From Frankia sp. R82 (GTDB lineage: Bacteria; Actinomycetota; Actinomycetes; Frankiales; Frankiaceae), in assembly GCF_023716925.1 (NCBI RefSeq), contig NZ_JAMQQG010000017.1:1-44738 (forward strand): DNA of 44,738 bases. Direction: 5' to 3'. The first letter of the stretch is position 1. Each line of letters opens with the position of its first letter. The notes under the pieces are model-generated. The model had not been told where the DNA came from. It was given only the letters and a program-made list of their open reading frames with translations, and searched no databases. The position numbers were made by a program, and so were the translations under genes. Shown here piece after piece: positions 8,807 through 15,613 of this stretch.

Positions 8807-8859
8807 AGACCGCTATACCCTCAGGTGTCGGCCAGCCGTCCCCGGTACGCTCACCGACT

Positions 8860-9504
8860 GTGCGAGTTGTCATCGCCGAGGATTCGGTCCTGCTCCGCGA
8901 GGGTCTGCGCCGCCTGCTCACCGACGCGGGCTGCGAGGTGGTCGCGACCGTCGGCGATGGCCCGGGGCTGGTCACCGCCGTACTGGAGCACCGGCCCGAC
9001 GTCTCTGTGGTCGACGTGCGGATGCCTCCCTCGCACCGGGACGAGGGGCTGCGGGCGGCCATCACGGCCCGGGACAAGGTCCCCGGTTCCCCGGTGCTGG
9101 TGCTCAGCCAGTACGTCGAGAAGCAGTACGCGGCCGAACTGCTCGCCGACGGAGCCGGGGCCATCGGCTATCTGCTCAAGGATCGGGTCGCGGACGTACG
9201 GGAGTTCGTCGACGCCGTACGCCGGGTGGCCGCGGGCGGCACCGTCATGGACCCGGAGGTCGTCGCCCAGCTGCTGGTGCGCCACCGCCGGGACGATCCA
9301 CTGCGCACCCTCACCCCGCGTGAGCGCGAGGTTCTGACGCTCATGGCCGAGGGGCGCTCGAACACCGCGATCGCGGCGCATCTCGTGGTCAGTGGCGGCG
9401 CGGTGGAGAAACACATCTCGAACGTCTTCACGAAACTCGGCCTGGAGCCGAGCAACGCGGACCATCGCCGGGTCCTGGCGGTCCTCGCCTATCTGCGCGG
9501 CTGA
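8860..9504 (+). CDS. NarL/LuxR-family response regulator
   Basis: A 214-residue two-component regulator. The receiver domain (about 1-120) has the acidic pocket E7-D8, phospho-acceptor Asp52 (VVDVRMP) and conserved Lys in YLLKDRV. The LuxR-type helix-turn-helix (about 148-210) contains LTPREREVLTLMAEG and the recognition region VEKHISNVFTKLGL. The GTG at 8860 is the natural start just before RVVIAED; the same frame is open far upstream but without coding meaning. There is no Shine-Dalgarno, but TACGCT at 8846-8851 sits eight bases before the start, which suggests a leaderless mRNA. No histidine kinase gene is next to it, so it is an orphan. It is divergent from the copper cluster, which makes that a candidate target. 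Confidence 0.93.
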   Translation: MRVVIAEDSVLLREGLRRLLTDAGCEVVATVGDGPGLVTAVLEHRPDVSVVDVRMPPSHRDEGLRAAITARDKVPGSPVLVLSQYVEKQYAAELLADGAGAIGYLLKDRVADVREFVDAVRRVAAGGTVMDPEVVAQLLVRHRRDDPLRTLTPREREVLTLMAEGRSNTAIAAHLVVSGGAVEKHISNVFTKLGLEPSNADHRRVLAVLAYLRG

Positions 9505-9591
9505 CCGTCCGGCCACGGCCGGCCACCGACCATCAGCCGGGTGAGGGTGGATGGTCATGCAGCCGGGGGATACCCGTAGGCTGCCGTTTCT

Positions 9592-9942
9592 GTGAGCCCC
9601 ATTCTCGCACCCGGACGAGTGGGAAACATCATTCGTTCCCTGATGATCCTTGCCGTACTCGTCCTGCTGATGCGGACGGCTTACCTTCTGTGGTTTTTCC
9701 ACACCCCGGCCTGGACCTCCCGGCCCGGTGAAATCCGGTACTGCGGCGGCTGGTACGAGCGGTTGGACCGGCCGGACGTGACCGACAGCACGGCGATCTC
9801 CACGGCCGGTGGACGACTGAAGATGGTGATGCGCTCCCCTGTCTGGCGACCAGTCATGGCGCACAGGCCGTCGTCCGGCTGCCCGGGTTACCTGTTCGCC
9901 AAGGTCGGCGAGAACGCCTACGTCTCCTACCGGGCCGAGTGA
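9592..9942 (+). CDS. Small membrane-anchored hypothetical protein
   Basis: A 116-residue protein with one hydrophobic helix (about 14-35, LMILAVLVLLMRTAYLLWFF). A hydrophilic domain with two cysteines follows (YCGGWYERL and SGCPGYLF), likely outside the membrane, where the cysteines could form a disulfide. The GTG start has only a distant GGGGG stretch upstream. Amino-acid composition is balanced and unlike the Arg/Pro-rich shadow frames, which supports a real gene. I do not recognise the family. It follows the response regulator by 87 bp on the same strand and could be co-transcribed. Confidence 0.6.
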   Translation: MSPILAPGRVGNIIRSLMILAVLVLLMRTAYLLWFFHTPAWTSRPGEIRYCGGWYERLDRPDVTDSTAISTAGGRLKMVMRSPVWRPVMAHRPSSGCPGYLFAKVGENAYVSYRAE

Positions 9943-10070
9943 TCGCGATTCCAGGCGTCCGAGCACCGAGATGGCGGTACGCGCCGACGCGGCCGCGTCC
10001 CAGCCGACAGTGTGAGCAGTATTACACTATTCTGGGGGGTGCCGATGTGCCGAGGAACGGGTGAAAACGG

Positions 10071-10406
10071 CTATCGGGCGACGGAGGACCGGGCCGTGTC
10101 GCTCAGTCGGGGCCCGGCATGGACGTACACCCGAGCGTGGATCGACGTGCGCTGCTGCAACGCCGCCCGCACCGCTCGGTGCAGGCCGTCCTCCAGGTAA
10201 AGGGCGCCGCCCCATTCGATCACGTGGGGAAACAGGTCGCCGTAGAACGTCGAGTCCTCGTCGAGCAGAACGTCCAGCGCGAGCACGCGTTTCGTCGTGA
10301 TGAGCTGGTCCAGCCGGACCTGGCGTGGGGGTATGGCAGCCCAGTCCCGCTGACCAAGGCCGTGCTCGGGGTACGGGCGACCGTCTCCGACCAATCTGAA
10401 GATCAC
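10071..10406 (-). CDS. Conserved hypothetical protein of about 110 residues
   Basis: A 111-residue protein starting MIFRLVGDGRPYPEHGL, followed by VRLDQLITTKRVLALD, DEDSTFYGDLFPHVIEW and GGALYLEDGLHRAVRAAL. I believe this block recurs in other actinobacteria, where it is annotated only as hypothetical. The DGLHR segment after a short beta region recalls ParB/Srx-like substrate loops, but this is speculative. The GTG at 10406 is preceded by GAGGAGG with five bases spacing, so I chose it over an upstream GTG at 10412 and longer frames. No signal or membrane segment is present. It is divergent from the DUF2470 gene across a 207-bp gap holding an iron-box-like site. Confidence 0.75.
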   Translation of the reverse strand: MIFRLVGDGRPYPEHGLGQRDWAAIPPRQVRLDQLITTKRVLALDVLLDEDSTFYGDLFPHVIEWGGALYLEDGLHRAVRAALQQRTSIHARVYVHAGPRLSDTARSSVAR

Positions 10407-10579
10407 CGGCACCTCCTCCTCGAGGGCGAGACATCCATCGTCCAGACAGCCTAGAAGCCCCGGGCCACACAGAAGACCCCGGTCGGCCCAGACCGGGAAC
10501 CGCGGACAGCAGGACCACATTCGCACGACTTCCGGCACCACGGTGCACCGCGACACTTGACCCCCAGCCGAACAGCGAC

Positions 10580-10598
10580 TTAAGTAAACCTAACTTGA
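10580..10598. promoter_or_regulatory. DtxR/IdeR-type iron box
   Basis: The 19-base TTAAGTAAACCTAACTTGA matches 14 of 19 positions of the actinobacterial IdeR/DmdR consensus (TTAGGTTAGSCTAACCTAA). It lies 15 bases before the start of the DUF2470 gene, in an unusually AT-rich patch. The location suits repression by a Fe(II)-loaded DtxR-family regulator. Confidence 0.6.
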
Positions 10599-10613
10599 TG
10601 GCCTGGGGTTGCG

Positions 10614-11462
10614 ATGGAGGCGCTCGTGGGCGAGACCGACCCGGTGGGTGAGGATGGCCGCGGTGGTGTCGACGGTGTGGTGAGCACGGCCGATGCGGCC
10701 GACCTGACCAGCGACGATGACATAACGATGCTCGCCCGCCGCGCGCGGACGGTGCTCGCGGGTGGGCGCACCGCACTGCTGACGCTGCCCTGCGAGCGGG
10801 CCCGCGGCTGGGTGGGCATGATCGATGACGGCGGCGAACCGCTGCTGGTGGCCCGCACCGACGGGCGGGCCGCGCAGGCCGCCCGCAGCGGCCGGCGCAG
10901 CTGGGTGGACGTGCCGGGGCACTGCGGTGAGCGGCTGATCCTCGCTGGCACCCTTCGGGTGGTGCCGGGCACCATCGCGCAGATCCTGTGTCGGCTGGCC
11001 GACCTCGGTCGCTCCGTCGACCCGATCGACGCCGTCGCCGACGGGCTGGCGATGCTCGCCGTCTCGGTGGACGAGGTGGTGCTCTGCCTTCCGCCGGCAG
11101 ACCAGGCCGGCCGGGTGCGGCGCTGGTCGAGCTCGACGGTGGGGCACCGCATCGACCTGGCGACGTATGCCCTCGCCGAGCCGGATCTCATCGACGCCTA
11201 CGCCCCGGAGCTGATCGATCATCTGAACACTCGGCACGCCGAGCAGATGTGCCAGCTCGTCGGCGGTGGCCGCTCCCCCGAGGGCGACATCGCGGGCGCC
11301 CACGCCAGCAGCCTCGACCGGTACGGCATGGACCTGTGGCGGGTGGATGCCACCGGTGCCCACCCGGTGCGGATCGTGTTCGACGAGCCGCTCGGCGAGC
11401 CGCGTTCCCTTGGCCGCGAGCTGCGCCGCCTGCTCGAACGCGCCGGGCGCACCGCCGAGTGA
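10614..11462 (+). CDS. DUF2470 / HugZ-like protein, possible heme or iron role
   Basis: A 282-residue soluble protein. The N-terminal part (about 38-150) resembles a split-barrel pyridoxamine-oxidase-like fold. It has the ARRARTVLAGGRTALLTL strand, GWVGMIDDGGEPLL and a WVDVPGH region. The C-terminal part (about 195-265) matches DUF2470, with IDHLNTRHAEQM, then SSLDRYGMDLWRVDATG and a final VRIVFDEPL. Proteins of this build (HugZ family) bind or degrade heme for iron acquisition. An iron box directly upstream supports iron-responsive expression. No signal peptide or membrane segment is seen. It is followed 90 bp later by the zinc transporter operon, so metal genes are grouped here. The heme role is family-level inference. 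Confidence 0.82.
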   Translation: MEALVGETDPVGEDGRGGVDGVVSTADAADLTSDDDITMLARRARTVLAGGRTALLTLPCERARGWVGMIDDGGEPLLVARTDGRAAQAARSGRRSWVDVPGHCGERLILAGTLRVVPGTIAQILCRLADLGRSVDPIDAVADGLAMLAVSVDEVVLCLPPADQAGRVRRWSSSTVGHRIDLATYALAEPDLIDAYAPELIDHLNTRHAEQMCQLVGGGRSPEGDIAGAHASSLDRYGMDLWRVDATGAHPVRIVFDEPLGEPRSLGRELRRLLERAGRTAE

Positions 11463-11515
11463 CCCCGGCTCACCGATCGTCCCACGGCGCCGATCGCCGG
11501 TGAGCCGTGCCGCGT

Positions 11516-11545
11516 TTGACATCGGCATCGACAACCGTTTTCAAT
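11516..11545 (+). promoter_or_regulatory. Candidate promoter of the zinc transporter operon
   Basis: A perfect -35-like TTGACA (11516-11521) is followed 18 bases later by TTCAAT (11540-11545). The start codon is at 11553. The Zur-like operator overlaps the spacer and -10, which fits repression by promoter occlusion. Confidence 0.45.
11529..11543. promoter_or_regulatory. Zur-like operator
   Basis: CGACAACCGTTTTCA is a 7-1-7 imperfect inverted repeat (five of seven pairs) and matches 10 of 14 arm positions of the TGAAAAT-N-ATTTTCA type Zur box. It sits nine bases before the first zinc transporter gene, and a Fur-family gene lies 6 kb downstream. Confidence 0.5.
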
Positions 11546-11552
11546 TAGCGGC

Positions 11553-12317
11553 ATGCCACCGCCGGTCAGCGACGCTGCGATCGCCTTCATCCACGCGAGC
11601 GTCGCCTATGACCGGTTTCCGGCGGTCGAACAGGTCCACGGCACGGTGCGACCCGGGGAGATCGTCGCCCTGGTCGGGCCGAACGGGGCCGGCAAGTCGA
11701 GCCTGATCAAGGCCGTGCTCGGCCTGGTGCCGGTGGTCGAGGGCTCGATCGTCGTGCTGGGCCGCACCCCGGCGCAGGCCCGCCGCCAGGTCGCCTACGT
11801 GCCCCAGGCGGACACCCTCGATCCGGATTTCCCGATCTCCGTCGCCCAGGTCGTCCTGATGGGGCGTTACCGGCGGATCGGGTGGCTGCGCTCGCCGGGC
11901 CGGGCTGACCGGGCCGCCGCCGAGGCCGCCCTGGCCGCCGTCGGCCTTGAGCACCGGGCGCGCGACCGGTTCGGCCTGCTCTCCGGCGGGCAGCGCCAGC
12001 GGGTGCTGCTGGCCCGGGCGATCGCGTCCGAGCCCGCGGCGCTGGTGCTCGACGAACCGTTCAACGGTGTCGACGCCGTCTCCCAGGAGGCGCTGCTGAG
12101 CGCGGTGCGTGACCTCACCGCCCGCGGCGCGGCAGTGATCATCTCCACTCATGACCTGACTCTCGCGCAGTCGACCTGTGATCGGGTGTGCCTGCTCAAC
12201 CGGCGCCAGTTCGCCTTCGGCCCGCCCGCCGACGTGCTCACCCCGTCGCTGCTGCGCCAGGCCTACGGCGGAGCCGCCCTGGAACTCGGGGATCACGGCC
12301 TGATCCTCACCCGGTGA
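11553..12317 (+). CDS. znuC: Zinc ABC transporter ATP-binding protein
   Basis: A 254-residue ATPase of the metal-type (ZnuC/MntB/SitB) ABC family. It has Walker A GPNGAGKSS (about 47-55), signature LSGGQRQRV, Walker B LVLDEPFNGVD and H-loop STHD. It powers import of Zn(II), or possibly Mn(II), by the permeases that follow. Its stop overlaps the start of the first permease by one base (TGATG). The Zur-like box upstream and the later Zur gene favour zinc. No periplasmic binding protein (ZnuA) is seen in this window, so that subunit must be elsewhere. The ATG is chosen because it lies just downstream of the promoter/operator; ribosome-site match is weak. Confidence 0.88.
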   Translation: MPPPVSDAAIAFIHASVAYDRFPAVEQVHGTVRPGEIVALVGPNGAGKSSLIKAVLGLVPVVEGSIVVLGRTPAQARRQVAYVPQADTLDPDFPISVAQVVLMGRYRRIGWLRSPGRADRAAAEAALAAVGLEHRARDRFGLLSGGQRQRVLLARAIASEPAALVLDEPFNGVDAVSQEALLSAVRDLTARGAAVIISTHDLTLAQSTCDRVCLLNRRQFAFGPPADVLTPSLLRQAYGGAALELGDHGLILTR

Positions 12318-13186
12318 TGACCGGTCTGCTCATCGACCCGTTCGGCGCGCCCTATCTGGCTCGGGCACTGGTGGAGGCGTTGATCCTCGGTGCGCTGTGC
12401 GGCGCGATCGGGGTGTATGTGCTGGTCCGGCGTCTGGCCTTCCTCACCGATGCGATCACCCACACGGTCTTTCCCGGGGTGGTGATCGGCTTTCTGGTGT
12501 CCGGGCAGGCCGGGATCGTGCCCGGGGCGCTGGTCTGCGCGGTGCTCGCCGCCGGGCTGTTCACCCTGATCGCCTCGACCACCCGGGTCAGCGACGACGC
12601 GACCCTCGCCGTGCTGCTCACCTCGTTCTTCGCCGTCGGGGTGGTGCTCGTCTCCCGGCAGCGTTCCTACACCGCCGACCTGACCGCGTTCCTGTTCGGC
12701 CACGTCCTGACGATCGACCGGGACGACATCCTGGTCACCGCCGCGGTGGCGGTGCTCGCCGTGCTGGTGCTGCTCGTCCTGGGACGCCCACTGCTGGCCG
12801 GTGCGTTCGACCGGGAGTGGGCCCGGGCGTCCGGCTACCGGATCACCCTGCTCGACCTGGTCGGGAACATGCTGATCGCGCTGGTGGTGGTCGCCTCCGT
12901 GCAGGCGGTCGGCACGGTGCTCGTCATCGCCATGCTGGTGGTACCGGCGGCCACGGCCCGGCTGATCTCCGACCGGCTGCCCGTCATCGTCGCGGTGTCC
13001 GCCGGCCTCGGCCTGCTCGGTGCCTGGCTGGGGCTCGCCGCCAGCTACTCGGCCTCGATCGACCACGGGGTTCGGCTCGCCGCCGGGGCGACGATCGTGC
13101 TGGTCCTCGTCGCCGGCTACGCGCTGGCCCTGCTCGGCCGCGGCCTGCACCGCGCGCTGGTCCGCCGGATGCCGGTGGCCCGGTGA
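12317..13186 (+). CDS. znuB: Zinc ABC transporter permease (first of two)
   Basis: A 289-residue ABC-3 family integral membrane protein with about eight or nine helices. Typical family segments are visible: LCGAIGVYVLVRRLAFLTDA near the N-terminus, HTVFPGVVIGFL, and AVGTVLVIAMLVVPAATA in the last third. The ATG overlaps the ATPase stop by one base, so the two are translationally coupled. An in-frame extension upstream is Arg/Pro-rich and overlaps the ATPase, so it is not part of the protein. The transported ion is inferred from the operator and the ATPase; manganese or iron cannot be excluded. Confidence 0.88.
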   Translation: MTGLLIDPFGAPYLARALVEALILGALCGAIGVYVLVRRLAFLTDAITHTVFPGVVIGFLVSGQAGIVPGALVCAVLAAGLFTLIASTTRVSDDATLAVLLTSFFAVGVVLVSRQRSYTADLTAFLFGHVLTIDRDDILVTAAVAVLAVLVLLVLGRPLLAGAFDREWARASGYRITLLDLVGNMLIALVVVASVQAVGTVLVIAMLVVPAATARLISDRLPVIVAVSAGLGLLGAWLGLAASYSASIDHGVRLAAGATIVLVLVAGYALALLGRGLHRALVRRMPVAR

Positions 13187-13221
13187 TGGCTGGTGGCCCG
13201 GTGATGGCGGTGGCCCGGTGA
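13174..13221 (+). repeat. Three tandem GGTGGCCCGGTGATGGC units at the permease junction
   Basis: Units start at 13174, 13192 and 13209 (the last truncated as GGTGGCCCGGTGA). They cover the stop codon of the first permease and the GTG start of the second. The duplication probably arose by slippage and supplies repeated GTGATG stop/start overlaps. Confidence 0.85.
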
Positions 13222-14102
13222 CCCTGTTCAGCTCGCTCGGTGACGGGTATGTGCGCCGTGCGCTGCTCGAGGTGGTGCTGCTCGGGGTGTTGTGTGGCGC
13301 GGTGGGCGTCCAGGTGGTGCTGCGGCGGCTGGCCTTCCTCACCACGGCGCTCACCCATGCGACCTTCCCGGGGGTGGTGCTGGCCGCGTTGTTCGGCGTC
13401 GGGCTGGTGCTCGGCGCGGGCCTGTTCGGGGTGCTGGTCGTCGCGGTCGTGGCGCTGCTGTCGGGTGCCCGCGGGGCCAGCCGCGGCCGGGAGACGAGCA
13501 GCGTGACCGCGGTCGTCCTGTCCGGCGGGTTCGCGCTCGGGCTCGCGCTGATGTCCACCCGCAACGGCTTCAGCCGCGATCTCACCGCGTTCCTGGTCGG
13601 TTCGGTGCTCACCGTTTCGCCGAGCGACATCGTGGTCACCGCGATCACCACGGTGGTCGTCCTCGGGTTGCTCGCCGGGCTGCGCAAGGAGCTGCTGCTG
13701 GGTGCGTTCGACCCCGGTGCGCTCGCCGCCGCCGGCTACCCGGTCCGGGTGCTGGATCTCGTCCTGCTGCTGATGATCGAGGCGACGGTGGTGACGTCCC
13801 TGCCGGCGGTCGGCACGATCATGGCCGTGGCGCTGATCGTCGGGCCGGCGGCCACGGCCCGGCTGTGGTGCTCGGGCGCCGGGACGATGACGGCGCTGGC
13901 GATCGCCATCGGTGTGGTCTCGGGCGTGGCCGGCCTTGCCGTCAGTGAGCAGTGGAACGTGGCCGCGGGCGGCGCCATCGTGTTGAGTGTCGCGGTGTTC
14001 TTCGTCATCTCCCTGGTCGCGCGGTCCCTCGTCGGGGGTGAGTCGGCGAGCCGACCGGTGGCCCGCGAGAAAACTGTTGGACGCCCCACCTACTCTAGGT
14101 AA
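13218..14102 (+). CDS. Zinc ABC transporter permease (second of two)
   Basis: A 294-residue ABC-3 family permease paralogous to the preceding one. It shares the LCGAVGVQVVLRRLAFLTTALTH segment, THATFPGVVLAALF, and VGTIMAVALIVGPAATARL. About eight or nine membrane helices are present. The two permeases probably form a heterodimer with the single ATPase, as in manganese/iron-type two-permease systems. The GTG at 13218 follows the first permease stop by 31 bases within a tandem repeat; longer in-frame extensions overlap the previous gene. The operon seems to end here, because an aminotransferase begins one base after the stop. Confidence 0.86.
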   Translation: MTLFSSLGDGYVRRALLEVVLLGVLCGAVGVQVVLRRLAFLTTALTHATFPGVVLAALFGVGLVLGAGLFGVLVVAVVALLSGARGASRGRETSSVTAVVLSGGFALGLALMSTRNGFSRDLTAFLVGSVLTVSPSDIVVTAITTVVVLGLLAGLRKELLLGAFDPGALAAAGYPVRVLDLVLLLMIEATVVTSLPAVGTIMAVALIVGPAATARLWCSGAGTMTALAIAIGVVSGVAGLAVSEQWNVAAGGAIVLSVAVFFVISLVARSLVGGESASRPVAREKTVGRPTYSR

Positions 14103-15317
14103 ATGGAGTTCTCCCAGTCCGACAAGCTCGCCGACGTCTGCTACGACGTCCGCGGGCCGGTCCTCGACGAGGCGACCCGGTTGGAAGCGGCCGGTACGCG
14201 CATCCTCAAGCTGAACATCGGCAACCCCGCGCCGTTCGGCTTCTCCGCACCGCCGGAGGTACTCCAGTCCGTCATGGCACACCTGGCAGACGCCCAGGGC
14301 TACAGCGACTCCAAGGGTCTGATCGCCGCGCGCGAGGCCGTCGTGCGCTACCACCTGCGCAAGGGCATCGTCGGGATCAACCCGGACAGCGTCTACCTCG
14401 GCAACGGCGTCTCCGAAATGATCATGATGTCGCTGCAGGCACTGATCAACAACGGCGACGAGGTCCTGCTGCCCGCGCCCGACTACCCGCTGTGGACGGC
14501 GGTGGTCAGCCTCTGCGGTGGCCGTCCGGTGCACTACCTGTGCGACGAGTCCGCCGACTGGGCGCCCGACCTCGCCGACCTCGCGCGCAAGGTAACCCCG
14601 CGCACCCGGGCCATCGTGGTGATCAACCCGAACAACCCGACCGGCGCCGTCTATGACCGCGAGGTGCTCGAGGGCATCATCGAGATCGCTCGTCGCCACC
14701 GGCTGATGCTGCTGTCCGACGAGATCTACGACCGGATCCTCTACGACGGCGTCGAGCACACCTCGACGGCGTCACTCGCCCCCGACCTCGTGTGCATGAC
14801 CTTCAACGGCCTGTCGAAGGCCTACCGCCTGGCCGGGTTCCGCGCCGGCTGGATGGTGCTGTCCGGCCCGCGCGAGCGCGCCACCTCGTACATCGAGGGT
14901 CTGAACATCCTGGCGAACATGCGGCTGTGTGCGAACGTCCCCGGCCAGTTCGCCGTCGTCGCCGCCCTGGCCGAGGACGGTGGCGCCGGCGACCTCGTGC
15001 TGCCCGGCGGGCGCCTGCTCGAACAGCGCGACACGGTCGTCCGCCTGCTCGGCGCCATCCCCGGGGTGACCTGCGTGCCGCCGCGCGGCGCACTGTACGC
15101 GTTCCCCCGCCTCGATCCGGACGTCTACCCGATCGACGACGACGAGCAGTTCGTCTTCGACCTGCTCGCCGCGGAGAACATCCTGTTGGTGCAGGGCACG
15201 GGCTTCAACTGGCCGCGCCCCGACCACGTCCGGATCGTGACGCTCCCCTCGGTCGCCGACCTCACCGACGCCGTCGGCCGGATCGACCGGTTCCTCGCCT
15301 ACTACAAGCAGCCCTAG
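14103..15317 (+). CDS. PLP-dependent aminotransferase, alanine transaminase type
   Basis: A 404-residue class I/II aminotransferase of fold type I, closest in pattern to AlaA/AlaT-like alanine-glutamate transaminases. The N-terminal block is ILKLNIGNPAPFGF. The cofactor contacts appear in order: DYPLWTAVV, INPNNPTGAVY, LSDEIYD, and the Schiff-base lysine in FNGLSKAYRLAGFRAGW. Length matches the family (about 400). The ATG lies directly after the permease stop and has no well-spaced ribosome site. TACTCT at 14091-14096 ends six bases before the ATG, consistent with its own leaderless transcript. Substrate specificity is inferred from family resemblance. Confidence 0.9.
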   Translation: MEFSQSDKLADVCYDVRGPVLDEATRLEAAGTRILKLNIGNPAPFGFSAPPEVLQSVMAHLADAQGYSDSKGLIAAREAVVRYHLRKGIVGINPDSVYLGNGVSEMIMMSLQALINNGDEVLLPAPDYPLWTAVVSLCGGRPVHYLCDESADWAPDLADLARKVTPRTRAIVVINPNNPTGAVYDREVLEGIIEIARRHRLMLLSDEIYDRILYDGVEHTSTASLAPDLVCMTFNGLSKAYRLAGFRAGWMVLSGPRERATSYIEGLNILANMRLCANVPGQFAVVAALAEDGGAGDLVLPGGRLLEQRDTVVRLLGAIPGVTCVPPRGALYAFPRLDPDVYPIDDDEQFVFDLLAAENILLVQGTGFNWPRPDHVRIVTLPSVADLTDAVGRIDRFLAYYKQP

Positions 15318-15613
15318 CCCTGGCCGTTTCTCCCACCTTGCCCGAGCCCGAGGTGACCGAGGTACCCAAGGGCCCGCCCGAGGCGACATAAAGTACGCAC
15401 GTGATAGCCCTGGGTGTTATCGCACACTCTCGGCAACCACGACTCCCTTTCTCGATCGAGACATAGTGGTCATCGATATTCTCCGCTCACGATCGAAATA
15501 GTTGCTGTTTTTTCTGTGGGGACACATCGTCCGCGCGGCCCCACAGCGCGAGCAGCACGCCTCCCAGTCACGCAGAAAAACGACAAAATAGACACACAGT
15601 AAGGTGACGCTGC
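15318..15613. other. Gene-free, AT-richer interval
   Basis: 296 bp without a credible gene. From about 15400 to 15600 the base composition is much richer in A and T than the rest of the window, including a T-run at about 15507-15512. It is probably a promoter region for the GT-C-like gene; I see no clear named element. Confidence 0.5.

Noticed and set aside
12293-13687. Very long minus-strand frames opposite the two permeases
   Set aside because: They are antisense shadows full of Asp/Arg/His/Gln/Pro; the plus-strand frames carry clear ABC-3 permease segments.
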